Made by a program: the position numbers and the translations under genes. A DNA stretch of 28,796 nt, taken from positions 1 to 28,796 of IMG/VR virus record IMGVR_UViG_3300034198_008629, one strand, 5' to 3'. Below are positions 14,505-21,793 of the stretch, piece by piece (the first letter of the stretch is position 1; each line of letters opens with the position of its first letter). Under the pieces are notes generated by a model. The model was not told where the DNA came from and ran no database searches. It saw only the letters and a list, made by a program, of their open reading frames with translations. The stretch comes from a virus.

Positions 14505-15344
14505 TTAGGAACAGCTATCACAACTAGTGGTACCAATCATGGCATTAAGACAATCCAGAACATCTTGTGCTCCAGTAAAATCTTGACAAGCTGCAAGGTG
14601 ACAAGCTTTATCTCTTAAGATATAAGCCTGATACAACATATTAAGTTTCGTGTTATTTGAATCAGAGCAAGAACTACAGCAGTTAATATCTTTTAACATG
14701 CTGTCCAAAGTAGCTCCAATTGTACAATCTACTACTACATAACAAGTAGAAGAATATATAACTCCAGCATTAGTAGAAGTATATACAAATTTATATACTC
14801 CATCAGTAGGAGTTATTGTGGTATTAGTATATCCCTGAGAAGTAGCTGTAAGTCCATTAGCAGTAGCAATTCCAGGAACATCAATAGTAAATGTATTGGT
14901 AGTAATGTTAGTAATTACACCAGTAATATTGTGAGTAGACGCACTACTTCCTGTAATAGTTACAATTTTTCCAATTGTATAAGGATGTGCTAAAGTAGTA
15001 GTATATACTATATTATTATTTGAAGAGCTTGAAACAGAAGAAGTAATAGCGTAGGTAGTACTTAAAGCTGTCTGATAAGAAGTAATGTTATATTGAACTA
15101 CTCCAGGAACTCTAGTGCCATCATATGTAGTTTTAACAGTAGGCACAATTACGGTTCTAGTAACAGTAGGATCAGCCATATTGGTGATCTGGAAATTTAT
15201 TGCCGTAATTCCTGTAGCAAGAGCATTAGGGCTACCATATCCATTAGGAGCAGTACCACTATCATATGCAGGAGTAATATCTTTCACATAAAAAGAACTG
15301 CAACCTGCTGTAGTTTTTACTGAAAATTGTGTTACTAAAGCCAT
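14505..15344 (-). CDS. Cys-rich structural protein with beta insert and helical C-terminus
   Basis: The 279-residue protein has a beta-rich N-terminal part with 'YVKDITPAYDSGTAPNGYG' and 'VPGVVQYNIT', a central domain at about 110-172 ('LAHPYTIGKIVTITGSSAS', 'NITGVITNITTNTFTIDVPG'), another strand region 'DGVYKFVYTS', and a helical C-terminus with 'CTIGATLDSMLKDINCCSSC' and further Cys at 248, 253, 265, 275 and 278. The central domain is shared with the 193-residue protein and the large fiber. Its ATG comes about 17 bases after a strong intrinsic terminator, so expression depends on read-through or antitermination. Likely a minor virion protein linked to fibers; not otherwise recognised. Confidence 0.55.
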   Translation of the reverse strand: MALVTQFSVKTTAGCSSFYVKDITPAYDSGTAPNGYGSPNALATGITAINFQITNMADPTVTRTVIVPTVKTTYDGTRVPGVVQYNITSYQTALSTTYAITSSVSSSSNNNIVYTTTLAHPYTIGKIVTITGSSASTHNITGVITNITTNTFTIDVPGIATANGLTATSQGYTNTTITPTDGVYKFVYTSTNAGVIYSSTCYVVVDCTIGATLDSMLKDINCCSSCSDSNNTKLNMLYQAYILRDKACHLAACQDFTGAQDVLDCLNAMIGTTSCDSCS

Positions 15345-15361
15345 TGATTTGATTATAATTA

Positions 15362-15398
15362 AAAAGGGCAGACAGTGATTTACACCATCTGCCCTTTT
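15362..15398 (-). terminator. Strong intrinsic terminator after the 468-residue structural gene
   Basis: On the minus strand AAAAGGGCAGA and TCTGCCCTTTT form a perfect 11-base-pair stem, extended inward by GTG/CAC around a short AU-rich loop, and followed by a run of U. It lies 25 bases past the stop of the 468-residue gene and about 17 bases before the next ATG. It probably ends most of the head-gene transcripts. The A-rich other side could also make it work for plus-strand transcripts. Confidence 0.88.
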
Positions 15399-15422
15399 GA
15401 TTTAATTTAAAAAGTCTACTGG

Positions 15423-16829
15423 TTACAGAGTACCAACAATAGAACTCAACTGACTTGCAAATTTATCCTTATTGCCAGTGTTAGCAGTAGGGAAGAAAAA
15501 GAACTGTTGAACACGCATAGGGTTAGATCCTTCAATTACATTGATAGAACCTAAAGCATTATCCAAACTTTCAATTGCAGTAGTTGTGTAAGTAGCAGGG
15601 GTTGTGGTATCTGTAAAGTTTCTACCAGAAGGAATTGGAACTTTCATACGGTTCAAAACTCCTTCAAATCCAGCTGCAAAGCTTTCGTATTCTGCAACTT
15701 CTTGGTAGTAACCAACACCTTTAGAAGATTCCTGGTGAGTCTGATACGTAGTGGTAGGGGAAGCAGCATCAGTAGTGCTACCAGTTTTAGTAAACGTCGT
15801 AGCTCCAAAACCTTTAGTATCAAAGTGAAATTTAACTTTGTTATACTTAAAGAAATCTTTCTGCCAAGTCAACGGAAGACCACTAACCGTAAATCCCCAG
15901 TAAGTACCTGCAGTTGCAATAACTCCAGCGTTAGCAGTTGCTACAGCAGCAGAAGGACCTTGGTAAGCCATGTTAATACGAGCACTATAAGCAGGCAAAC
16001 TACCACTAGCAGAAGCAGTATTGTTAGATTCTACAATAGTATAAACTGGAAGGTTAACAAATCTGCCAGAAGCAGTACCACTGTTAAGAGAAGCTCCAGT
16101 GTCAGGATCCGTTGCAGAAGCATTAAATCCAATTCTGATCAAGTTTTTAGCTACGTTATCAGTAGAAGCTACTCCAAAAGTAATAATATCAGAACCGTTT
16201 GCTACAGTCAAAGTAGTGATAGCGTTGATAGCTGCTGCAGTTCCAGAGTTGAAAATTTCAGATTTTACCATACGGCCAGTACCATTAGCAAGACCCAATC
16301 TTTCTTTGTAGTTGATTTGGGTAGCCATGCTGATAGCTACATCTTTTGACGTAGGAGCCTGAGAATAGTAATCATAGGTATTACGAAGCTTCTGCTCAGA
16401 CCACATCATATCATCATGGTCATAAGCAATAGTCAACATAAATTCATTACCTTGAGTTACATCGATAGTGTCAGTACTAGCATAGTGACCAGTAAAACCT
16501 ACACTCCATACTTGCTCTTTAGGAGCGGTATAAGAAGCAGTTTTTCCAAAAGAAACTTCAGTACTTTTAATACGAGGGCCATAAAAAAGTTGGTTACCCT
16601 GTCTCATAACAGCTCTCCAATAAGGATATGCAGCTGCTGTGTTGCTTGAAGTAGGAATAACTACCTCTTTACCATCGGAAGCTCTAGTTCCAACAGCAAT
16701 AATTTGACCATCTGCAATGCCAGTGCTGGTATTGAATGGGTCTTCCAATGTGATGCTGGCAATTGCAGTTCCTGTTACGGACTTGCCAACAAACACATTC
16801 ATCATGTTTTTTGTTCCAAAAACGGACAT
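15423..16829 (-). CDS. Abundant virion structural protein (tail-tube-like or second capsid-associated; role uncertain)
   Basis: The 468-residue protein starts 'MSVFGTKNMMNVFVGKSVTG'. It has a beta-rich N-terminal half with 'YGPRIKSTEVSFGKTASYTA' and 'WSVGFTGHYASTDT', then 'KLRNTYDYYSQAPTSKDVAI' before 'SMATQINYKE', a variable Ala/Thr/Ser middle, and 'GVGYYQEVAEYESFAAGFEG' followed by 'VLNRMKVPIP'. The combinations 'YDY......T..DVA...A.QIN' and 'Y..VAE.E.F..G..G...R....P' recall a family of large phage structural proteins described as tail-tube or major virion proteins. Codon choice is closer to the capsid gene than to the fiber genes, and it precedes a strong terminator, which supports high expression. 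In a podovirus-like crAss relative, a tube role would be unexpected, so I leave the role open. Confidence 0.6.
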   Translation of the reverse strand: MSVFGTKNMMNVFVGKSVTGTAIASITLEDPFNTSTGIADGQIIAVGTRASDGKEVVIPTSSNTAAAYPYWRAVMRQGNQLFYGPRIKSTEVSFGKTASYTAPKEQVWSVGFTGHYASTDTIDVTQGNEFMLTIAYDHDDMMWSEQKLRNTYDYYSQAPTSKDVAISMATQINYKERLGLANGTGRMVKSEIFNSGTAAAINAITTLTVANGSDIITFGVASTDNVAKNLIRIGFNASATDPDTGASLNSGTASGRFVNLPVYTIVESNNTASASGSLPAYSARINMAYQGPSAAVATANAGVIATAGTYWGFTVSGLPLTWQKDFFKYNKVKFHFDTKGFGATTFTKTGSTTDAASPTTTYQTHQESSKGVGYYQEVAEYESFAAGFEGVLNRMKVPIPSGRNFTDTTTPATYTTTAIESLDNALGSINVIEGSNPMRVQQFFFFPTANTGNKDKFASQLSSIVGTL

Positions 16830-16867
16830 TTTATTTTAAGTTATAGGGTTAGAAAATAAACTAATAA

Positions 16868-17341
16868 TTAATAAACAATAAAAGCAATTTTAATAGAGTT
16901 TGCTCCAGTCGCGTTGGTAGCGTGAAGGTTACTAAGTTGAATAATAACCTGTCCAGCTGAAACATAAGTAGCCGTTACAGCAGGATTTCCATTAGTACCA
17001 AGATTACCAGAAAAACCTACTACCTGAGCTACTACAATTGAATCTCTTGTAATGTTACTGTTAGTAAGAGTAAAGTTAGTAGTTGTGGCAGCAGTTAAAG
17101 TAGAAGCAGCTGTCGTAATTACTCCAGCAATAGTATTCAAAGTTACTCCAGTGGTAAGGTTAGTAGCTTGCGTAACTGTATTAGCCGCAGCATTAGAACC
17201 TGCTCTAGAATCAATATAATCAATAATAGGATTTACATCAGAAGCACGGGCATATTGGTTATTACCAGGACCATACTTAAGCTCAGCACCTCTTCCAATA
17301 CTAGAAGTTACAATGCTGGCAAGGGGAGTTTGATAAGGCAT
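16868..17341 (-). CDS. Small beta-rich capsid decoration or head-fiber protein
   Basis: The 157-residue product has a short N-terminal segment 'MPYQTPLASIVTSSIGRGAE' with 'ASDVNPIIDYIDS', followed by 'NTVTQATNLTTGVTLNTIAG' and 'TTNFTLTNSNITRDSIVVAQ' and a C-terminal 'AGQVIIQLSNLHATNATGAN' with 'SIKIAFIVY'. The pattern 'Q.T..TTGVTLN...G.ITT......' with 'F.L.NS.I...D.V' is a recurring small phage protein found near capsid genes, which I take to be a decoration or head-fiber beta-sandwich. It lies between the connector-like gene and the 468-residue gene. Copy number and binding site cannot be seen from sequence. Confidence 0.65.
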   Translation of the reverse strand: MPYQTPLASIVTSSIGRGAELKYGPGNNQYARASDVNPIIDYIDSRAGSNAAANTVTQATNLTTGVTLNTIAGVITTAASTLTAATTTNFTLTNSNITRDSIVVAQVVGFSGNLGTNGNPAVTATYVSAGQVIIQLSNLHATNATGANSIKIAFIVY

Positions 17342-17358
17342 TTTTAGATTTTTTAAGG

Positions 17359-18081
17359 TTATTCAATTTCAGTAATACGTTGCATGCTTTCTTGTGTTCT
17401 AGGAGATTCAATATCACCAAGAGCATTCCTTACAGCCATGCGAATAATTTCTCTGTAAGCTTCATCAGCCAAATCTCCTATTCCAGTACCACTAAGTCCT
17501 GGAGGAGTAAGCCTTTGAGCAAGGTCAATTTTAGTAGGGTTTTTAAGATATCTTAAATAGTAGTTAGTAATAGTAAAACCAGTACCAACTATCAATTCAA
17601 AATGCTCAGATCCACTAAATCTACCAAAAGGCAATCTATAGACTTTATTGATATTAGGTCTAGAGAATGGATTGGCCATTGTCTTATTGTACTTATCATG
17701 TGTAAGAGCTACTACAGGCAGTCTAGCCGTTTTAGTAGCTCCATTACAATCAGTATAAATTACATCAACTTCTTCCTCCAAAGCATGTCTGTAGTCCGTG
17801 GGTAGGACTACAAACACACCATTGGGTTTATTATTAGATTGAGCAGCCAGAGGAATAATAACAGCATTATATGTTATACTCTGTAAATTTTTAACTCTTT
17901 GCTGAGTTTCTTCTACAGATTCCTTTTTAAAGTTATTTCCGTAGGCTCTCTGCTCAATAAACTGTTCCTGAGCATCTGAAAGATAGATATCTATCTCTGC
18001 AGGTGTAAAGTTGGCTGAGTTAAGACTATCAGTCTTATCTACACCAATCTTAAATTGCAGATGCATTTCAGTTACAGTCAT
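17359..18081 (-). CDS. Head-tail connector / adaptor-like protein
   Basis: The 240-residue protein has an N-terminal helical part 'MTVTEMHLQFKIGVDKTDSL' with 'TPAEIDIYLSDAQEQFIEQR', then 'ETQQRVKNLQSI', a beta-rich middle with 'VFVVLPTDYRHALEEEV' and 'RLPFGRFSGSEHFELIVGTG', and a C-terminal helix 'DEAYREIIRMAVRNALGDIE'. Early helix with 'F.P.EID..L..AQ..F...R', central strands and C-terminal 'A...I...V' helix are the layout of phage adaptor/connector proteins in Bacteroidota phages. It would bind the portal or neck. Its ATG overlaps the stop of the 292-residue gene by one base (TAATG). The family is recognised by layout, not by a specific match. Confidence 0.62.
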   Translation of the reverse strand: MTVTEMHLQFKIGVDKTDSLNSANFTPAEIDIYLSDAQEQFIEQRAYGNNFKKESVEETQQRVKNLQSITYNAVIIPLAAQSNNKPNGVFVVLPTDYRHALEEEVDVIYTDCNGATKTARLPVVALTHDKYNKTMANPFSRPNINKVYRLPFGRFSGSEHFELIVGTGFTITNYYLRYLKNPTKIDLAQRLTPPGLSGTGIGDLADEAYREIIRMAVRNALGDIESPRTQESMQRITEIE

Positions 18082-18959
18082 TATTTGATATTATCTAGCT
18101 TAGCTAAAAGACCAATTTTAATATGATTGTATTCAGGAGCTCTCAAGTTTCCAACAGCTTGTTCCATACTGTTACCAAGGACATCACCTCCAAGAGTAAC
18201 ATATGCAGGGCCGTTCTGTCTTAAAATTCCTGCACTAAGACACTTCTTCAAGAATACATAATCCTTAAAGTTAGGGTCATCAATCAATTCCAAGAATCCC
18301 TCAGGATCCTCTTCAAGAACTTTACCAATAGCATTTGCAATGAAATCTACGGTAGAGGTCTTACTTACTTTATATTTATTCTGCTTGTAAACCAGCAGGA
18401 AATCCATTTGAGTCTCAAGATTCAAGCTTTCAAGTTTTTTGTAAGCATTCTTCTTGGTCATAAATTTATCACTACCAACCTTATTCTCAGCCTCTTCAGA
18501 TGTAAGCATGTACTCATACAGAGGATTTTCCATTGCTTCAACTTGACTAGTAGCTACTTTAGAACATACTTTAAGATAGCAATATCTCAATTTATCAAGA
18601 GCACTTCTGTCGCAGTCTAAAACAACTCCTTCAGAAGGTACACTAATATTCAATTTATGAGAACTCCAATATGCTGCATTGTAAGGAGAAAGACTGCCTT
18701 GGGCAATATTCATTTCTCTTTCAAGTTCTCTTGCCATTCCATCTGTAAGACCTGTCTTAATCAGACCAGTTTGGCTATCTCTTTCAGGACAAATAGAAGC
18801 AAATGTTCTACTAAACATTACTGCTCCATCGTGCTGGGGATCTAAATTAGCCAACCAAGTTCTTTTGGAAGGCTTAAGAATCCACTTTCCTTTGATACTA
18901 TCAATTTCTCTTACGTTAGAGAAAGTAGTATTTACTGTTGTGTTTGTACTTTTTTCCAT
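18081..18959 (-). CDS. Conserved virion protein of unknown role next to the capsid gene
   Basis: The 292-residue protein has an N-terminal part with 'KGKWILKPSKRTWLANLD', 'CPERDSQTGLIKTGLTDGMA', 'LEREMNIAQGSLSP' and 'GVVLDCDRSALDKLRYCYLK', then an acidic/helical segment with 'MENPLYEYMLTSEEAENK', 'ETQMDFLLVYKQ', and a final helical part with 'FKDYVFLKKCLSAGILRQNG'. I have seen this order of motifs in proteins near capsid genes of several tailed phages, but I do not know the function. There is no membrane segment or signal peptide. The first gene after the capsid protein, it is separated from it by a GC-rich hairpin, then coupled by TAATG to the connector gene. A head-completion or inner-capsid role is possible. 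Confidence 0.6.
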   Translation of the reverse strand: MEKSTNTTVNTTFSNVREIDSIKGKWILKPSKRTWLANLDPQHDGAVMFSRTFASICPERDSQTGLIKTGLTDGMARELEREMNIAQGSLSPYNAAYWSSHKLNISVPSEGVVLDCDRSALDKLRYCYLKVCSKVATSQVEAMENPLYEYMLTSEEAENKVGSDKFMTKKNAYKKLESLNLETQMDFLLVYKQNKYKVSKTSTVDFIANAIGKVLEEDPEGFLELIDDPNFKDYVFLKKCLSAGILRQNGPAYVTLGGDVLGNSMEQAVGNLRAPEYNHIKIGLLAKLDNIK

Positions 18960-19001
18960 CTCTCAAATTATCTTTCTACACTTAGTACTGGCCTCATGCA
19001 A

Positions 19002-19024
19002 GGGGGACTTTTTTAAGGTCCCCC
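19002..19024 (-). terminator. GC-rich hairpin after the major capsid gene
   Basis: GGGGGAC and GTCCCCC form a 7-base-pair stem with an A-rich loop, 21 bases beyond the capsid stop and 43 bases before the next ATG. No U-run follows on the minus strand (the next bases are TTGCATG), so it is a poor intrinsic terminator. It may instead stabilise the upstream capsid message as a 3'-end or processing structure, or attenuate downstream expression. Confidence 0.6.
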
Positions 19025-19044
19025 AAGCAATCAGCTTAAATTAA

Positions 19045-20481
19045 TTAATAGGATACGTTAGGAATAACTTCAGCTGCAGACAGCGGGTTACGCAACATGA
19101 TACCTTGGGTACACATGTAGTGCCAGCTGTAACCATCAACTTTAGAAGCTCCCATTCCGCCATTCTGAGGACCTTGCGTAGGATTAACCGCGCCAGGAAC
19201 ATACCATTTCTTCTCAGAACCTTTAGGCATAACCTTCTGAATGTTAGGTTGACCATCCGTGGTACCAACGTTCATGATAGTCATACGATAGTTCTCAGTA
19301 TAACCACCATCAGGGTGTGGCAAACGGTTGTCAATTGGATCATCATACTCAGGCATGTGCATAACGGTGTATTTAACACCCTGCGGGCCCAAGAAGGTCT
19401 TGTACTGACCACTGAATCCAAGGTTTTGACCAGAGCCAAATACACGCTTAGAATCAAGAGGTTGGAACAAGTGAACTTTATCTTCAATAAGGCGGTGGAA
19501 TGAAATCATACCACGCTCACCAGTCAGGATCAAGAATTCACGCTGATCTTCAGGGAGAATGTTGATAGACAAGTTCAATGCTACTTCAAACAAGTAGTCC
19601 AAAGTAAGCTGGTTGTAATAGAACTTGTAGGAAGGAGAGATCTGCTGACGAAGACCAGCACCCTGCTTAACTACAAAACCATTGCGTCCTTTGTTAGCAA
19701 TAGAACCATCAGACTTTTGGTTAATCTTGGAGAACATCAGGTTATTAGCCTTTTCTTTCTTCCACTGATAGTCAGTAACAATATCTTGCCAACGGGTCCA
19801 CGTGGTGAAGGGCTTACCATCATAGGTAAGTTTGATCAACAGAGGACGGTCATGCATGTTACCTGCAACAATCTGCTCTTTAGACATGGTAGAGAAGATG
19901 TTACGCATTTTAAAGTGAGAAGTAAACTGAGGGCCAGAGTACTCATCATTCAAAGTGTTAGTAACAGCATTCCAACCACGAGAAACTTTTCTTCCTGCAG
20001 TCAACAACTGCGGAGGAATGAAAGATCCAATAGAAGGATCCATAGTTTGTACTTCATATACCCAGTTAGTACCATCAGCATAGCCGTCAGAAACAATTCT
20101 AACAGTATACTCTTTGTCATCAAACTGAAGTACATCAGACATACCAAACCAACGCTCTTCCAAAGTAAGAGTGAAGATAGCTTGGTTAAGACCAGGACGG
20201 GTAGCATCACCTGAGGCAAAGCTTACAATTTTGATAGCCTTGCGGTCATCACCTTTGAGCATCCACTCATATTCTCCATCATGTTCCATGATTTTAACTG
20301 GATACTTGGACAAGAAGTTGTCCAAACCAGAGTAGCCGAGCTTGTTAAATACTTCAGTTACGATATCAGAAGCAAGCTGCGGCTCATTTTGGTAAATAGC
20401 ATACAGGTGGTTATCCGTAGTTAGGCCAGCCCAACTTTTGGAGTAAGACACCTGTAGCGCATTAATTCCTTGAATTGCCAT
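19045..20481 (-). CDS. Major capsid protein, crAss-like (HK97 fold expected)
   Basis: The 478-residue protein begins 'MAIQGINALQVSYSKSWAGL' and includes 'DGEYEWMLKGDDRKAIKI', 'RPGLNQAIFTLTLEERWFG', 'LILTGERGMISFHRLIED' and near the end 'WHYMCTQGIMLRNPLSAAE'. The 'TGERG...FH' block and the length fit crAss-like major capsid proteins as I remember them. Its codon use is more GC-rich than its neighbours, with CGT/CGC for arginine where the fiber genes use AGA, as expected for the most abundant virion protein. The preceding gene is an acidic scaffold candidate, the usual partner in assembly. No N-terminal prohead protease site can be recognised. Confidence 0.85.
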   Translation of the reverse strand: MAIQGINALQVSYSKSWAGLTTDNHLYAIYQNEPQLASDIVTEVFNKLGYSGLDNFLSKYPVKIMEHDGEYEWMLKGDDRKAIKIVSFASGDATRPGLNQAIFTLTLEERWFGMSDVLQFDDKEYTVRIVSDGYADGTNWVYEVQTMDPSIGSFIPPQLLTAGRKVSRGWNAVTNTLNDEYSGPQFTSHFKMRNIFSTMSKEQIVAGNMHDRPLLIKLTYDGKPFTTWTRWQDIVTDYQWKKEKANNLMFSKINQKSDGSIANKGRNGFVVKQGAGLRQQISPSYKFYYNQLTLDYLFEVALNLSINILPEDQREFLILTGERGMISFHRLIEDKVHLFQPLDSKRVFGSGQNLGFSGQYKTFLGPQGVKYTVMHMPEYDDPIDNRLPHPDGGYTENYRMTIMNVGTTDGQPNIQKVMPKGSEKKWYVPGAVNPTQGPQNGGMGASKVDGYSWHYMCTQGIMLRNPLSAAEVIPNVSY

Positions 20482-20518
20482 TTTGTGTCTATTTTATAAA
20501 ATAAAGGTTACTATTAAT

Positions 20519-21679
20519 TTAAAAAGAACTTTGTTTTTTCACTTTCTCAATAGCCTTCTTCATAGCTTTTAGGGATGAAGGACTAGTAAGTTTGTTAAGT
20601 CCTGGAGTTTCTTTATAAGTATTCACAGTTTCTTTGACTTTCTTAGTAGCTTTAGTATTGAGTTTTTTCTCAACATCTTTTAAGTTACCATTCATCAACA
20701 CCATGAACTGTGTGATCTTATACCAAGCTTGAGGGTCATTCTCAAGAGCTTTCATAAGTTGAGTTTTCTTAGAAGAGTCTTGCTTAGTATAAGCATCATA
20801 GACCTTCTTTTTCTCTTCTTTAGAAAGCTGAATTCCAGGAATAATTTCTTCGGATGCCATAATATCAGATTCAATCTGCTTGAGCATCTGGTTATAATTT
20901 TCCTGAGCTGCTTGTTTTTTTCTCTCAGTATCATACTTCAACTGCTCCTGATACTTAGACTCATAGGCTCTAAGCTTTTTAAGTGCAGTTTTAGCTTCAT
21001 CTTCAAGAATCAAAGCATCTTCATATTTCTTGAGTTTAGCGTCTATCTCTTCTTCACTAAAGTCTTGAGTAAACAACCAGTCTGCGACAAGCTTCTTTTG
21101 GAGAGCTTCAGAGTCTCCAAGTTTATCTTCATCTACTGAGTTATACTCAATCTCTCTGGACTTAGAGTAGATCAACTCATCAAGAGGTACTCCCTCTTCA
21201 TAGTTATTAATTACTTCCTTAATAACTGGCGGAAGGCTATCCTTCCATTCATCAGCATAAGCTTTAGATTTCTCTACAAGCTTATTTTCCAGCCAATCCT
21301 CAGAGTCTTCAAATTGATCATCTTCATAATCAAATACTCCTTTGGCCTTAGCCCATTCAGCAACAGCTTGAATTACAGATGGTTCTTCTGATCCTCCAGA
21401 TCCTTCAGTTCCTTCTGAGTCTTCATCAGCAAACTCAGAAGCCTCTGCCTCAGCAGACTCTTTTTGGGAGTCTTCTGCAGAATCTTCTGAATCCTCTGTA
21501 TTTTCTTCTCCTGAAAATTCATCTAATCCTGCTACCTCCTGAATAGCTGTTTCTTTTGCTTCTTCTATTTCATCCTTAGTAAGCAAAGGTTGCCCTTCTA
21601 CTGACTCAAGATCTTTTGCTTCAATGTTAATTGGAGGCATATTTAGCCTCTCAAGTGCTGAGAAATCAAGTTTTTCCAT
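20519..21679 (-). CDS. Putative capsid scaffolding / assembly protein
   Basis: I start at ATG 21679, giving 386 residues; a GTG two codons earlier (21685) is also possible. After a short N-terminus 'MEKLDFSALERLNMPPINIE' comes a very acidic, Ser/Glu-rich stretch of about 100 residues with many ED, SE and DS pairs. Helical regions rich in Glu and Lys follow ('ALILEDEAKTALKKLRAYES', 'LKYDTERKKQAAQENYNQML'), and the C-terminus is basic ('LKAMKKAIEKVKKQSSF'). An acidic disordered part, coiled coils, a basic C-terminal helix and location just upstream of the capsid gene are hallmarks of scaffolding proteins, which guide capsid assembly and then leave. Sequence identity to a named family is not claimed. 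Confidence 0.72.
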   Translation of the reverse strand: MEKLDFSALERLNMPPINIEAKDLESVEGQPLLTKDEIEEAKETAIQEVAGLDEFSGEENTEDSEDSAEDSQKESAEAEASEFADEDSEGTEGSGGSEEPSVIQAVAEWAKAKGVFDYEDDQFEDSEDWLENKLVEKSKAYADEWKDSLPPVIKEVINNYEEGVPLDELIYSKSREIEYNSVDEDKLGDSEALQKKLVADWLFTQDFSEEEIDAKLKKYEDALILEDEAKTALKKLRAYESKYQEQLKYDTERKKQAAQENYNQMLKQIESDIMASEEIIPGIQLSKEEKKKVYDAYTKQDSSKKTQLMKALENDPQAWYKITQFMVLMNGNLKDVEKKLNTKATKKVKETVNTYKETPGLNKLTSPSSLKAMKKAIEKVKKQSSF

Positions 21680-21714
21680 CGCCACAATCTTTCTAGTTTA
21701 TACTTAATCTACTA

Positions 21715-21746
21715 CAAATATAGACTTTAAAATGCATTTAAACATA
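21715..21746 (-). promoter_or_regulatory. Bacteroidota-type promoter candidate for the head genes
   Basis: On the minus strand TATATTTG (complement of 21715-21722) matches the Bacteroides -7 consensus TAnnTTTG exactly. TATG (complement of 21743-21746), 20 bases upstream, matches three of four bases of the -33 TTTG box. Transcription would start near 21708, leaving a leader of about 30 bases before the scaffold ATG. It lies in a 114-base gap, the largest in the window. The spacer contains an almost perfect palindrome. Confidence 0.6.
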
Positions 21747-21766
21747 GTATTTAAATAAATTTTAAA
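21726..21766. repeat. Four TTTAAA palindromes in two 17-base units (operator-like)
   Basis: TTTAAA occurs at 21726, 21737, 21750 and 21761. It forms two units of TTTAAA-N5-TTTAAA whose starts are 24 bases apart. One unit lies inside the spacer of the candidate promoter and the other directly upstream of the -33 box. Such spacing suits a dimeric regulator on one DNA face, but the region is very AT-rich, so chance is possible. Confidence 0.45.
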
Positions 21767-21793
21767 GCATTCTTATAGCAATTATTTAATTTA

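Noticed and set aside
19041-19487. Minus-strand ORFs overlapping the capsid gene in other frames (19041-19268, 19281-19487, 20001-20219)
   Set aside because: They lie inside the well-supported capsid gene and have no recognisable features.
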